This document shows, one piece after another, positions 46,534 to 54,548 of a stretch of 64,000 nt of DNA; position 1 is the first letter of the stretch; every line of letters starts with the position of its first letter. This stretch comes from Mucilaginibacter sp. (GTDB lineage: Bacteria > Bacteroidota > Bacteroidia > Sphingobacteriales > Sphingobacteriaceae), in the NCBI RefSeq assembly GCF_028288205.1, contig NZ_JAQBOD010000062.1, forward strand, positions 62,001 through 126,000. The letters run 5' to 3'. Under the pieces are notes generated by a model. That model was given only the letters and a program-made list of their open reading frames with translations. It ran no database searches and was not told the origin of the DNA. Position numbers and translations under genes: made by a program.

Positions 46534-47361
46534 TTAAGCTATAATAAATCTCTCTTCATAATGTACTGTAGATACCAATAATTCGTCGCCAACTGCAATG
46601 TTACCCGGGCCCGAATGAATTAAATTTTGCCCAAAGTATATTTTATTATTTTTTGTACGATAAGAGGCAAGGGTTTTGGCAGGCTCCTTACTGTTTGAAG
46701 CATCGCTTTGGTCAATAGATATTATATTACATCTGGCACAAAGCTTTACTCCATTAAAGTTAACATTATTAATGGTAATGCTATTCATAACATCTTCCTG
46801 GTAAGGTTCACCGCCGGTGAATATTATATTTGGTCTAAACCTATTCATAGACACGGCATTACTTAATCTTTTATTCAGATCATTTAATGATGATTGCCCT
46901 ATTATCATAAATGGATAAGCATCAGAAAAAGAGGTTATGCTATCTTCATTTGTATATTGAGGATCGGTAAGGCGTTTGGTGTTGTCTGGCATATATACCA
47001 GCCTGCAGTTGATTCCTAAAATATTTGTAAACCAATTATCTATTTCATCGCTAACCAATTGGGCTATACAAGTATCATCCCATATTGTTACCGCTATAAG
47101 CTGCTGTTTTACAGTAATTAATGGTATGTTAATTGAAGTATGGTTTAACATATGTTCTACTGTTAAAAAGCTTGTAGAAATGCTCACATTTAGCTGAGCC
47201 AGCATAGCAACTTCGCGTTGCGAAATGAAGCGGTTATTGGCATCTATCAACATCCATCTACGGTCATATTCAAGGCCCCTGTCAGTTATTAAAGCCTGGT
47301 CAACTTTAATACCTGCCAATGATTTGATAGGATAAATATATAGCTCGCTAATTCGAAGCAT
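46534..47361 (-). CDS. MOSC-domain protein with MOSC N-terminal beta-barrel domain
   Basis: 275 residues. The N-terminal domain opens SELYIYPIKSLAGIKVDQAL, and the MOSC core includes RPNIIFTGGEPYQED and the conserved cysteine in GVKLCARCNIISIDQ. This architecture is found in YcbX- and mARC-like proteins, which bind or transfer sulfur or the sulfurated molybdenum cofactor. Neighbouring sulfur genes fit such a role. Partner oxidoreductases are not encoded here. Confidence 0.92.
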   Translation of the reverse strand: MLRISELYIYPIKSLAGIKVDQALITDRGLEYDRRWMLIDANNRFISQREVAMLAQLNVSISTSFLTVEHMLNHTSINIPLITVKQQLIAVTIWDDTCIAQLVSDEIDNWFTNILGINCRLVYMPDNTKRLTDPQYTNEDSITSFSDAYPFMIIGQSSLNDLNKRLSNAVSMNRFRPNIIFTGGEPYQEDVMNSITINNVNFNGVKLCARCNIISIDQSDASNSKEPAKTLASYRTKNNKIYFGQNLIHSGPGNIAVGDELLVSTVHYEERFIIA

Positions 47362-47539
47362 CTAATAATATTATTTTATTGCAAAGTTATTATATGTTAG
47401 CATTTAGATCTTAATAAAATGTGGGAAATCATTCTTAACAGTCAATAAATTTCTACACGTAAAATGAGCCTGCATATAAAGCAGAATTTACTGCAAAGAA
47501 TATAATAGTTAGTTTATTTGATAATGATTTAACATGTTG

Positions 47540-47557
47540 ATTTCAATGTATTGAAAT
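47540..47557. promoter_or_regulatory. Palindrome ATTTCAATGTATTGAAAT, second copy of candidate operator
   Basis: Eight-base arms around GT. It matches the site at 38145-38160 at all positions but the centre. It lies between the divergent MOSC and ApbE genes. Other content of this 415-base gap is a TGTACC/GGTACA inverted pair (about 47563-47595), a plus-strand terminator, and otherwise AT-rich sequence. Confidence 0.5.
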
Positions 47558-47656
47558 TTTGAGTGTACCAAGGTGTATCAACGTGTACATGGTACAGTAC
47601 AGTAATAACATTTAACGGGTATAGGTTTATTGCTGCATTTGTCAAATTAATTAGAA

Positions 47657-47689
47657 GGGTCTTCAGAATTATTTGAAGGTCTTTTTTTT
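47657..47689 (+). terminator. Orphan plus-strand terminator-like hairpin upstream of apbE
   Basis: GGGTCTTCA pairs with TGAAGGTCT (nine pairs, three of them G-U) around eight bases and is followed by eight T. It reads in the plus direction, where no gene ends. It may terminate a short leader or small RNA started near 47550 or attenuate the ApbE transcript. Confidence 0.55.
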
Positions 47690-47776
47690 ATGTATCTTTT
47701 TTATTACTTTCTTAAATTAAACATTAGCTGCTTAATTTAGCAATTATTAATAACCGCATTTTTATAAGTTAATTAA

Positions 47777-49288
47777 ATGAAATTATCCCCATTTTTAATT
47801 TTTTGCTGTTTACTGGTGACTATATGCTGCAGCGCTACTGTTCCGCCAAAAAAGGCAAGTAAATTATATATATATAATTATGAAAATATATTAGGCACAT
47901 CCTTTGAATTAAAAGTAACTGCCTTATCAACCGCACAAGCAGAATTAGCAGAAAACGCGGCAATGAATGAGATTGACCGGATGAATAAAATATTAAGCGG
48001 CTATAACTCATCAAGCGAGTTTAGCCGTTGGTTGCATGGAGAAAAAAAGGCTGTAAAAATATCGCCCGAGCTTTTTGAAGTTTTAAGTCTTTTTGATAAA
48101 TGGAAAGCCAAAAGTGGTGGTGCATTAGATGCATCGGCACAGATTATTGTAAAACTATGGGCAGATGCGGGTAGAAATAATACCCGGCCCACTAATGCAC
48201 AACTTGCAGCAGCAGTAGCAGAGGTAAAACAACCTCACTGGAAATTAAACGCGACCGATCAAACTGCTTTACGTTTAGACGATGCGCCATTAATGCTAAA
48301 CTCATTTGTAAAAAGCTATATAATAAATAAAGCTTGTGATGCAGCTCTTGCTAAAAGTGGGATTACAGGCATAGTAATGAATATTGGTGGTGACATAGTT
48401 GTTCAGGGAGCGCATACAGAACAAATACAGGTAAGCGACCCAAAAGCGGACGCCGAAAATGATGAGCCCATAGCAAAGCTTAATATTAGCAATAAAGCAG
48501 TAGTTACCAGCGGAAACTATCGCCGTGGAGAATTAATTAATGGTCAATGGCATTCGCATATTGTTGACCCGCGCACCGGGTTACCGGCTGATAAAGTTAT
48601 CAGCGCGACTGTAGTAGCCGATAACCCAACAGATGCCGGCGCTCTGGCTACAGCAATGAATGTGCTTACACCCGAAGAAAGTAAAGCATTAGCAGCTACA
48701 ATACCCCACGCTGAATTTATGCTAATAACCAGCGATGGTAAACGCTATGAAAGTAACGGATGGAAGACTTTTGAAATTCCATTAAACAAACAGAACTCAA
48801 AGGCAAATATTATACCTGCCGACAATACATGGGATCCAAATTATGAATTACTAATAAAACTGGAATTAAGTGAGATTAACGATTTTCGCGTACATAGCCC
48901 GTATGTTGCAGTATGGGTAGTTGATAAGGACAAAAAGCCCGTACGGAACATTGCGCTTTGGTACAGAAAACCCAAATACCTGGATGAAATAAGTAGCTGG
49001 TATGATGCATATTACTCCAGGTATGCTAATGGAGATCGTAGTGTAAGTTCAACCACAAGCGCTACCCGGCCAGCCGGAAAATATACCCTAAAATGGGACG
49101 GTAAAAATGATAAAGGCGAATTTGTAAAGCTTGGTGCATACACCGTTATGATAGAAGTTGCCCGTGAGCATGGAACACATCAGTTAATGAAACAAGAAAT
49201 TGACTTTACTAAACCTGTAAAACCTATTAGCCTGCGTGGAAATGTGGAGGTCGCGGCAGCCTCACTTGATTATATTAAGAAAAACTAA
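47777..49288 (+). CDS. apbE: FAD:protein FMN transferase (ApbE) fused to a DUF2271 domain
   Basis: 503 residues with an export signal (FLIFCCLLVTICCSATV). Residues 30-335 are ApbE: YENILGTSFELKVTAL, GALDASAQIIVKLW, MNIGGDIVVQG and the HIVDPRTGLPADK metal/flavin motif. Residues about 355-480 form a DUF2271 domain (YVAVWVVDKDKKPVRNIALW, GKYTLKWDGKNDKGEFVKLG). ApbE attaches FMN to exported proteins at threonine. DUF2271 proteins are often encoded near ApbE and PepSY membrane proteins, and here they form one polypeptide. It overlaps the PepSY-like gene by one base. Confidence 0.93.
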   Translation: MKLSPFLIFCCLLVTICCSATVPPKKASKLYIYNYENILGTSFELKVTALSTAQAELAENAAMNEIDRMNKILSGYNSSSEFSRWLHGEKKAVKISPELFEVLSLFDKWKAKSGGALDASAQIIVKLWADAGRNNTRPTNAQLAAAVAEVKQPHWKLNATDQTALRLDDAPLMLNSFVKSYIINKACDAALAKSGITGIVMNIGGDIVVQGAHTEQIQVSDPKADAENDEPIAKLNISNKAVVTSGNYRRGELINGQWHSHIVDPRTGLPADKVISATVVADNPTDAGALATAMNVLTPEESKALAATIPHAEFMLITSDGKRYESNGWKTFEIPLNKQNSKANIIPADNTWDPNYELLIKLELSEINDFRVHSPYVAVWVVDKDKKPVRNIALWYRKPKYLDEISSWYDAYYSRYANGDRSVSSTTSATRPAGKYTLKWDGKNDKGEFVKLGAYTVMIEVAREHGTHQLMKQEIDFTKPVKPISLRGNVEVAAASLDYIKKN

Positions 49289-49944
49289 TGGCTGATAATA
49301 CAGGGCCCAAAGCCCGTTTATATAAAAGAAAAGCCGGAGGCACACCAAAGTCGGTTTGGGAAAAGCGTACAGCATCTGTTTCCCGGTGGTTGCATATTTA
49401 CCTTTCAATGATAAGTTTTGTTATTGTATTGTTTTTTGCAATTACAGGCTTTACCCTTAACCATGCAGAATGGTTCGACGGCAAGCAAAGTATACAAAAA
49501 TATACCGGCAAAGTAAAGCTAAAATGGGTTAAGGTAAAAGATACAGCTGCAATTGCTAAACTGGAGATAGTTGAACTATTAAAACATAACCATCATATTA
49601 AAGGTGATGTAAGCGATTTTATTATCGATGATAATCAATGTACCATTTCGTTTAAAGGCCCGGGGTATAGTGCCGATGCCTTTATCGACAGGGATAACGG
49701 CGATTATAAAGTAACAGAAACCAGTCTTGGTTTAATAGCCCTCATCAATGATCTGCATAAAGGGCGTGATACCGGTAAAAAGTGGTCGTATTTAATTGAC
49801 ATAGCAGCTATTTTTATGATCCTGCTTTCACTTACAGGTATTATCATGATATGCTTTATGAAAAAGAAACGTTTAAACGGTTTTATACTACTTGCAATTG
49901 GTACATTAGTTTGTTACCTGGTTTATTATTTTATGGTACCTTAA
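49288..49944 (+). CDS. PepSY-associated membrane protein
   Basis: 218 residues. One membrane helix at about 40-58, a periplasmic domain of about 105 residues, then two helices near the C-terminus (about 165-184 and 192-215). Histidines near the membrane faces (SRWLHIYLS, TLNHAEWF, INDLHKGRDTG) are the type that bind heme in PepSY_TM proteins. It overlaps the ApbE-DUF2271 gene by one base, so the two likely act together in flavin- or heme-based electron transfer across the inner membrane. That role is inference. Confidence 0.85.
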   Translation: MADNTGPKARLYKRKAGGTPKSVWEKRTASVSRWLHIYLSMISFVIVLFFAITGFTLNHAEWFDGKQSIQKYTGKVKLKWVKVKDTAAIAKLEIVELLKHNHHIKGDVSDFIIDDNQCTISFKGPGYSADAFIDRDNGDYKVTETSLGLIALINDLHKGRDTGKKWSYLIDIAAIFMILLSLTGIIMICFMKKKRLNGFILLAIGTLVCYLVYYFMVP

Positions 49945-49950
49945 TTATTT

Positions 49951-50727
49951 ATGAAGAATTTAAAGAAACGACTTAAAAATGGCGAAACACTTAATGGCTG
50001 TTGGTTAAATCTGGGTAGCACAATTACTGCCGAAATTGTTGGCCTGTCTGGCTATGATTGGGTGTTATTAGATCTTGAACATGGCGGCGGTTCAGAAAGA
50101 GATATATTAAACCAATTACAGGCCCTTGAACACACTCCTGCAGCAGCATTGGTAAGAGTTGAAAGCACACAACGGCAACGCATACAAAAAGTACTGGATA
50201 TGGGCGCTGAAGGTATAATGTGCCCGCATATTGATAATGCTGCCGAGGCCAGCGAAGTAGCCGTGGGCTTGCACTATCCGCCGCATGGGGTTAGGGGGGT
50301 GGCTAAGATGGTTAGAGCTACCGGCTATGGTCAAAACTTTGCAGATTATTATAAGAATGCCCAGGATGACATTTTAGGCATCGTACAAATAGAAACTGCC
50401 GAAGCTTTAAACAACCTGGATGCAATAGCAGCAATAGATAATATTGACGTGCTGTTTATTGGCCCTAATGATCTTACTATGGATATGGGCATTCATGGCC
50501 AGTATGACCACCCGTTATTTAAAGACGCCTTAAAAAGAACCGTTGAGGCCGCCGAGAAGGTGGGTAAGGCAGCAGGTATACTTATTTTTGACGTTAATGA
50601 TTATCAAACCTATATGGATGCAGGAATAAGGTTAATTGGATGTGGAGCAGATGCAACATTTGTAGCTAACGGCGCGCTTGCTATGGCCAACCAAATAAAT
50701 ACGGTCAGAGAAAATTCTAAAAAATAG
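49951..50727 (+). CDS. HpcH/HpaI family aldolase
   Basis: 258 residues, class II metal-dependent TIM barrel. LDLEHGGGSE near residue 36, ALVRVESTQ, the metal glutamate in IVQIETAEALNN, and IGPNDLTMDMG are seen. Family members cleave 4-hydroxy-2-oxoacids (2-dehydro-3-deoxyglucarate, 4-hydroxy-2-oxoheptanedioate) to pyruvate and an aldehyde. The substrate is not evident. Its gene starts six bases after the PepSY gene, likely read-through from the ApbE operon and not a functional link. Confidence 0.9.
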   Translation: MKNLKKRLKNGETLNGCWLNLGSTITAEIVGLSGYDWVLLDLEHGGGSERDILNQLQALEHTPAAALVRVESTQRQRIQKVLDMGAEGIMCPHIDNAAEASEVAVGLHYPPHGVRGVAKMVRATGYGQNFADYYKNAQDDILGIVQIETAEALNNLDAIAAIDNIDVLFIGPNDLTMDMGIHGQYDHPLFKDALKRTVEAAEKVGKAAGILIFDVNDYQTYMDAGIRLIGCGADATFVANGALAMANQINTVRENSKK

Positions 50728-50757
50728 GATAAAGCATTCTCAAAAATGACAGGTTGT

Positions 50758-50958
50758 AGTGTTTCACAAAATAATGAAACACATGAAACACTCTTTTAGG
50801 TTAACATACTGGTATATAGCTATTTGTAAAAATAAGTGAAACACTTTGAAACAGTACAAATACTTTAGGTGAAACAGCCTAAATACTTTATAGTAAGTAA
50901 TTTATGCTTTTTTACCGATTTTTGCAAATATGGGGTGAAACACCTGATGTGAAACACT
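50758..50958 (+). repeat. MITE-like dispersed repeat, copy B (201 bp)
   Basis: Terminal inverted repeats AGTGTTTCAC and GTGAAACACT bound an element of the same length as copy A (30338-30538, opposite orientation). Conserved blocks include GAAACACATGAAACACTC and GGGGTGAAACACCTGATG. It carries one additional GGTGAAACAG box that copy A lacks. It is the first of two repeats in the 621-base gap between the aldolase and the large barrel protein. Confidence 0.9.
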
Positions 50959-51039
50959 TTTTTCCCAAAAAATCTATGAAATACCAGAGAAATCGCTTTT
51001 AAAATAGACTGTATCAAACAGGTCCTTTACCCATAACGG

Positions 51040-51188
51040 CGATTTTTTGGCTAAAGCCGATGCTAATTCTTTTACGGGGCCCGTCACATAAATGTGACGG
51101 CAATGATAACAAAATAGTTTTTTCATTGCCGTTTGGCTTCAGCCAACGGGCTAAGATTATAATTATAGACGGGCTTTAGCCAAAATCG
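51040..51188. repeat. Three-stem REP/BIME-like palindromic element
   Basis: The outer arm GATTTTTTGGCTAAAGCC (ending 51058) pairs with GGCTTTAGCCAAAATCG (51172-51188) with a 2-base bulge. Inside are CCGTCACAT/ATGTGACGG (51081-51100), CGGCAATGA/TCATTGCCG (51098-51131) and a CCGTTTGGCT/AGCCAACGG hairpin (51129-51149). Some stems share bases and so are alternatives. The remaining 160 bases to the next gene show nothing recognisable. Confidence 0.75.
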
Positions 51189-51348
51189 GTACTTATATTT
51201 AGGAGCTATTCCTGCCTGCAATTTTAAAGCGTTTGCCAGCTATGAGATACCCTGCCGGATAGTATATTGATTTAAATTTGTATACTGTCTTTTCATTGCC
51301 TGTTACTCTGGTGAGAACACCTTATAAAAAACAAAATTTGAACAGATA

Positions 51349-54300
51349 TTACCAGCCCGGTGTGAAACCTAAACCAAATACAGGTTTGTTAACGTCATTA
51401 CGGTTAAATGGCACCGCCAGATAGGGCTCTAAAACAAAGTAACCAAAAATATTTACACGTAGTGAGACACCAGTACTTAATGCCGGAACGCGTTGATTGG
51501 TGTTATAAACATTATTGCCATTTTTATCAACTCCTATTTTGTCGGGCGCTGTCTGAAACTTTACCTGGTTACCAGAGCTCCAGGCTAAACCTGCATCAAA
51601 AAAGAAATTAAGCTCAGAAAAAAAGAACTTAGATTTAATTTGCGATAGTCTTTCGGGCCCGGTAAAAGGTAAACGAACCTCAAAGTTTGCTATAGCTGTG
51701 CGTGTTCCTGATAATTGATCAATAGTAAATCCGTTACTTGGTTTACCATTTCCGTTATAAAAGGTTTGTGCTTCGTATCCCCTAATTAAGAATGGGTAAC
51801 CAATATATAAAGGATATAAACCATTAGAATTACCAAAACGACCATACCCATACAGCCTTACAGCAAAAGTAACCGGGTCTACCCGTACATACTTACGCAA
51901 ATCAATAGTTGGTGCCAAAAACTTGTAAGTACCAAAATCATATTCGGCCTCTATGCGGTAACGGAAACCATTAAGCGGAGATGCTACACCAAAAAATGAA
52001 TTATCGCCAACCAATGATGTATTTACCTGGAAAACCGTAAACGGATTTAATACTGCCCCACCATTTAACGGATCGGAATTATAGGCGGAGTTTGTTATAT
52101 GATTTTTTTGATAATTAAGTACATTCCCTAAAGTGTCATAATAGGTGCTGTAGCGGTCAACCCGATAATAGAATTGTGATGCACCACCGCCAAATTCTAC
52201 CCGGCTGGTTTTCGAAATAGGATAGGAGGTAAATAAAGAGATCTGATCCTGGAAAATACGAATTATATCGTAGCGTTCTTCTGTAGCAGGTATAGTTTTA
52301 CTACCGGTATTATAAGTAGTATTCACTAAATTATAATTGGCAAATTGATAGGGGATATGTGATATACCGCCACCAAAGTTCCACCGGCCTTCTTGTTTTA
52401 TATATACCACTTGCGCGCCAAAATCATAAACCTCGCCATTTATAGCAGCACCTGCATATATTTGATTACGCCCTAAAATGTCGCTAAACACACCCTGGAC
52501 ACCACTTGATAAACCCGTACCAAATGAACTTACCGATGCCCCAATACCACTGCTGGCTAAATAATCTAATTTAAATTTTGGTTTATAAGCCTGGTCTTTA
52601 ATAGAATCAGTAGATAATTTTTGATAAGCCAGATAATTATTAAGGTTTGAATTGATCAGATCTACTCCAACTGCACGAGCCGGGGGCAACATTGCCGCGT
52701 CAAAATTAACCTCGGTGCCGCTAACAGTCACAGGGTTAAAATCAGACACTTTTGCATTGTAAAGCGAATATTTTTGAGATCTGTAATAGGAGTAAACAAT
52801 ATCATTATTAGCCGATATACTTAAGGCAGGTGAGAATTCTGTAATACCACAAATACCTGTAAATAAGTTGGTCATTTGCTCTAACTTACCTGTGCTGATT
52901 GTATAGCGGTATAGGTTACGGAAACCATCACGATTTGATAAGAAATAAATCTGCGTACCGTCTGATGAATATTGAGGATTTAAATTGTTGGCCCCGTTAA
53001 ATAATATTATATCCCTGGTTTGGCCGGTAGCCAGATCATATTCAGCTAAGTTGAATGTTATATCTTGTGATAATGAGCGGTCATAAGTTGTCCTGTCGCT
53101 TGTGAAAACTATTTTCTTACCATCCCGCGAAAAACTTGGCTGATTATCAGAATACTTATCATTAGTTAACCGGGTAATTTTTTTAGTATTGAAATTATAC
53201 AAATACAGATCGCTTTGCCCTTCGGCTAATCCCTGGAAAACAATTTGATTGCCATCCGGCGACCATGATAAGTTACTAAACTGCTCGGCCTTATCCATCG
53301 AAACATCATCTATTATCCGGCCACTGGGTACTTCAACAACCAGCATACGGTTACGCCCCTTATTAAAAACGCTAAAGGCAAACTTTTTGCCATCCGGCGA
53401 CCAGGTTCCGGCAGATTCAATAAAGTTAAATTCGTCTATGTGGGTATTAGATACCTTACTGGTGAGTTTCTTTATTACCACCCCCGTCTTGGCATCAGCC
53501 AGGAAGAGATCTATGGTAAATAAATTCTTTTCTGATAAAAACGCAACATACTTGCCATCAGGGCTTATGGCCGGCGCCACATTCATTTTACCTGAATTTT
53601 TATCACTTATAATTAACTGACCTACAGGCTTTTGAACCGTATCTTTTAAATAAGGTTTATACGTGTTTTCTATTGAATTTTTCCAAAGACGAGACAGCGT
53701 TTTATCATCATAGCCAAAGGTGCGCCTTATGCCATAAGCTAAACCGAAACGGGCAGTATTTTTAAAGAAAGGGGTAATAATGGTATCCCCATAGGTTGAT
53801 CCTATAAAACCCCAAAATGCCTGGCCGTAACGATAAGGGAAATATTTACTGCTTTCGGTTAAATCTTTTACCGTTGGAATATCATGGTTTAAGTAAGCAT
53901 CACGCATCCACATGGCTGTATATGAGTCGCGTTTACCTAACGAAAGGTATTCGGCCATACCTTCTATCATCCACAAGGGCAAATTATTTATATTATCATA
54001 ATTCGCATCATCCTTACCCAACAGCAAGTGATATTGGAAAGCATGCACCAACTCATGCCCGATAACGTGCCTGGTCATTTGGTTGTTTTCCATAACAGGC
54101 ATTACAACGCGGTTCTTTAAACCTTCGGTAACACCGCCTGTACCTACATCTATCTCGCCATCAATAGCTGTGGTTTGCTGAAAATCAGGGTGATTGGCAT
54201 ATAAGATAATAGGGTTGGCATTTTTAAATGTATCTCTAAAAACCTGTTGATGCAGGGTGTACCAAAGCTCGCTTTCCTGCGCAAAGCCTTTAACCATACT

Positions 54301-54495
54301 ATCATTTTTCAGATAGTAATAGATCTCGAAGTGCGGGGTTTTATAAACCTTAAAATTTAATTTTTTGTAGCGAACCTTATTTTGCCCGAAGTATTGCGCA
54401 TTTGCACCCGGGCCCAAAAGCAGCAGACTAATAAAACAAATTAAAATGAATGAATATTTCTTTGGTTTGTTTACAGGGGAGAAGTTTTTATTCAT
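51349..54495 (-). CDS. Outer-membrane peptidase (gluzincin-like)-PD40 propeller-beta-barrel fusion protein
   Basis: 1048 residues in three parts. After a signal peptide (residues 14-33), a zinc-peptidase domain has HELVH at 147-151 and the downstream WMIEGMAEY at 175-183. From about 290 to 580 there are at least five PD40/TolB-like blades (SPDGKYVAFLSEKN, WSPDGNQIVFQG, FSRDGKKIVFTSDR, YSSDGTQIYFLSN). From about 640 to the end is an outer-membrane barrel related to bacterial surface antigen/BamA C-termini, ending with an aromatic residue (FTPGW). The layout suggests a surface- or periplasm-facing protease carried on its own barrel. The substrate is unknown. Confidence 0.88.
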   Translation of the reverse strand: MNKNFSPVNKPKKYSFILICFISLLLLGPGANAQYFGQNKVRYKKLNFKVYKTPHFEIYYYLKNDSMVKGFAQESELWYTLHQQVFRDTFKNANPIILYANHPDFQQTTAIDGEIDVGTGGVTEGLKNRVVMPVMENNQMTRHVIGHELVHAFQYHLLLGKDDANYDNINNLPLWMIEGMAEYLSLGKRDSYTAMWMRDAYLNHDIPTVKDLTESSKYFPYRYGQAFWGFIGSTYGDTIITPFFKNTARFGLAYGIRRTFGYDDKTLSRLWKNSIENTYKPYLKDTVQKPVGQLIISDKNSGKMNVAPAISPDGKYVAFLSEKNLFTIDLFLADAKTGVVIKKLTSKVSNTHIDEFNFIESAGTWSPDGKKFAFSVFNKGRNRMLVVEVPSGRIIDDVSMDKAEQFSNLSWSPDGNQIVFQGLAEGQSDLYLYNFNTKKITRLTNDKYSDNQPSFSRDGKKIVFTSDRTTYDRSLSQDITFNLAEYDLATGQTRDIILFNGANNLNPQYSSDGTQIYFLSNRDGFRNLYRYTISTGKLEQMTNLFTGICGITEFSPALSISANNDIVYSYYRSQKYSLYNAKVSDFNPVTVSGTEVNFDAAMLPPARAVGVDLINSNLNNYLAYQKLSTDSIKDQAYKPKFKLDYLASSGIGASVSSFGTGLSSGVQGVFSDILGRNQIYAGAAINGEVYDFGAQVVYIKQEGRWNFGGGISHIPYQFANYNLVNTTYNTGSKTIPATEERYDIIRIFQDQISLFTSYPISKTSRVEFGGGASQFYYRVDRYSTYYDTLGNVLNYQKNHITNSAYNSDPLNGGAVLNPFTVFQVNTSLVGDNSFFGVASPLNGFRYRIEAEYDFGTYKFLAPTIDLRKYVRVDPVTFAVRLYGYGRFGNSNGLYPLYIGYPFLIRGYEAQTFYNGNGKPSNGFTIDQLSGTRTAIANFEVRLPFTGPERLSQIKSKFFFSELNFFFDAGLAWSSGNQVKFQTAPDKIGVDKNGNNVYNTNQRVPALSTGVSLRVNIFGYFVLEPYLAVPFNRNDVNKPVFGLGFTPGW

Positions 54496-54548
54496 AAATT
54501 TTAAATATCGGTGCTAATTTACCAAATGCTTATAACATTACGTTAAGA

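Noticed and set aside
50758..50958. CRISPR array suggested by repeated GTTTCAC/GTGAAAC boxes
   Set aside because: The repeats are only 7-10 bases, occur in both orientations and have irregular spacing. No cas genes are present. A MITE-like element explains the pattern better.
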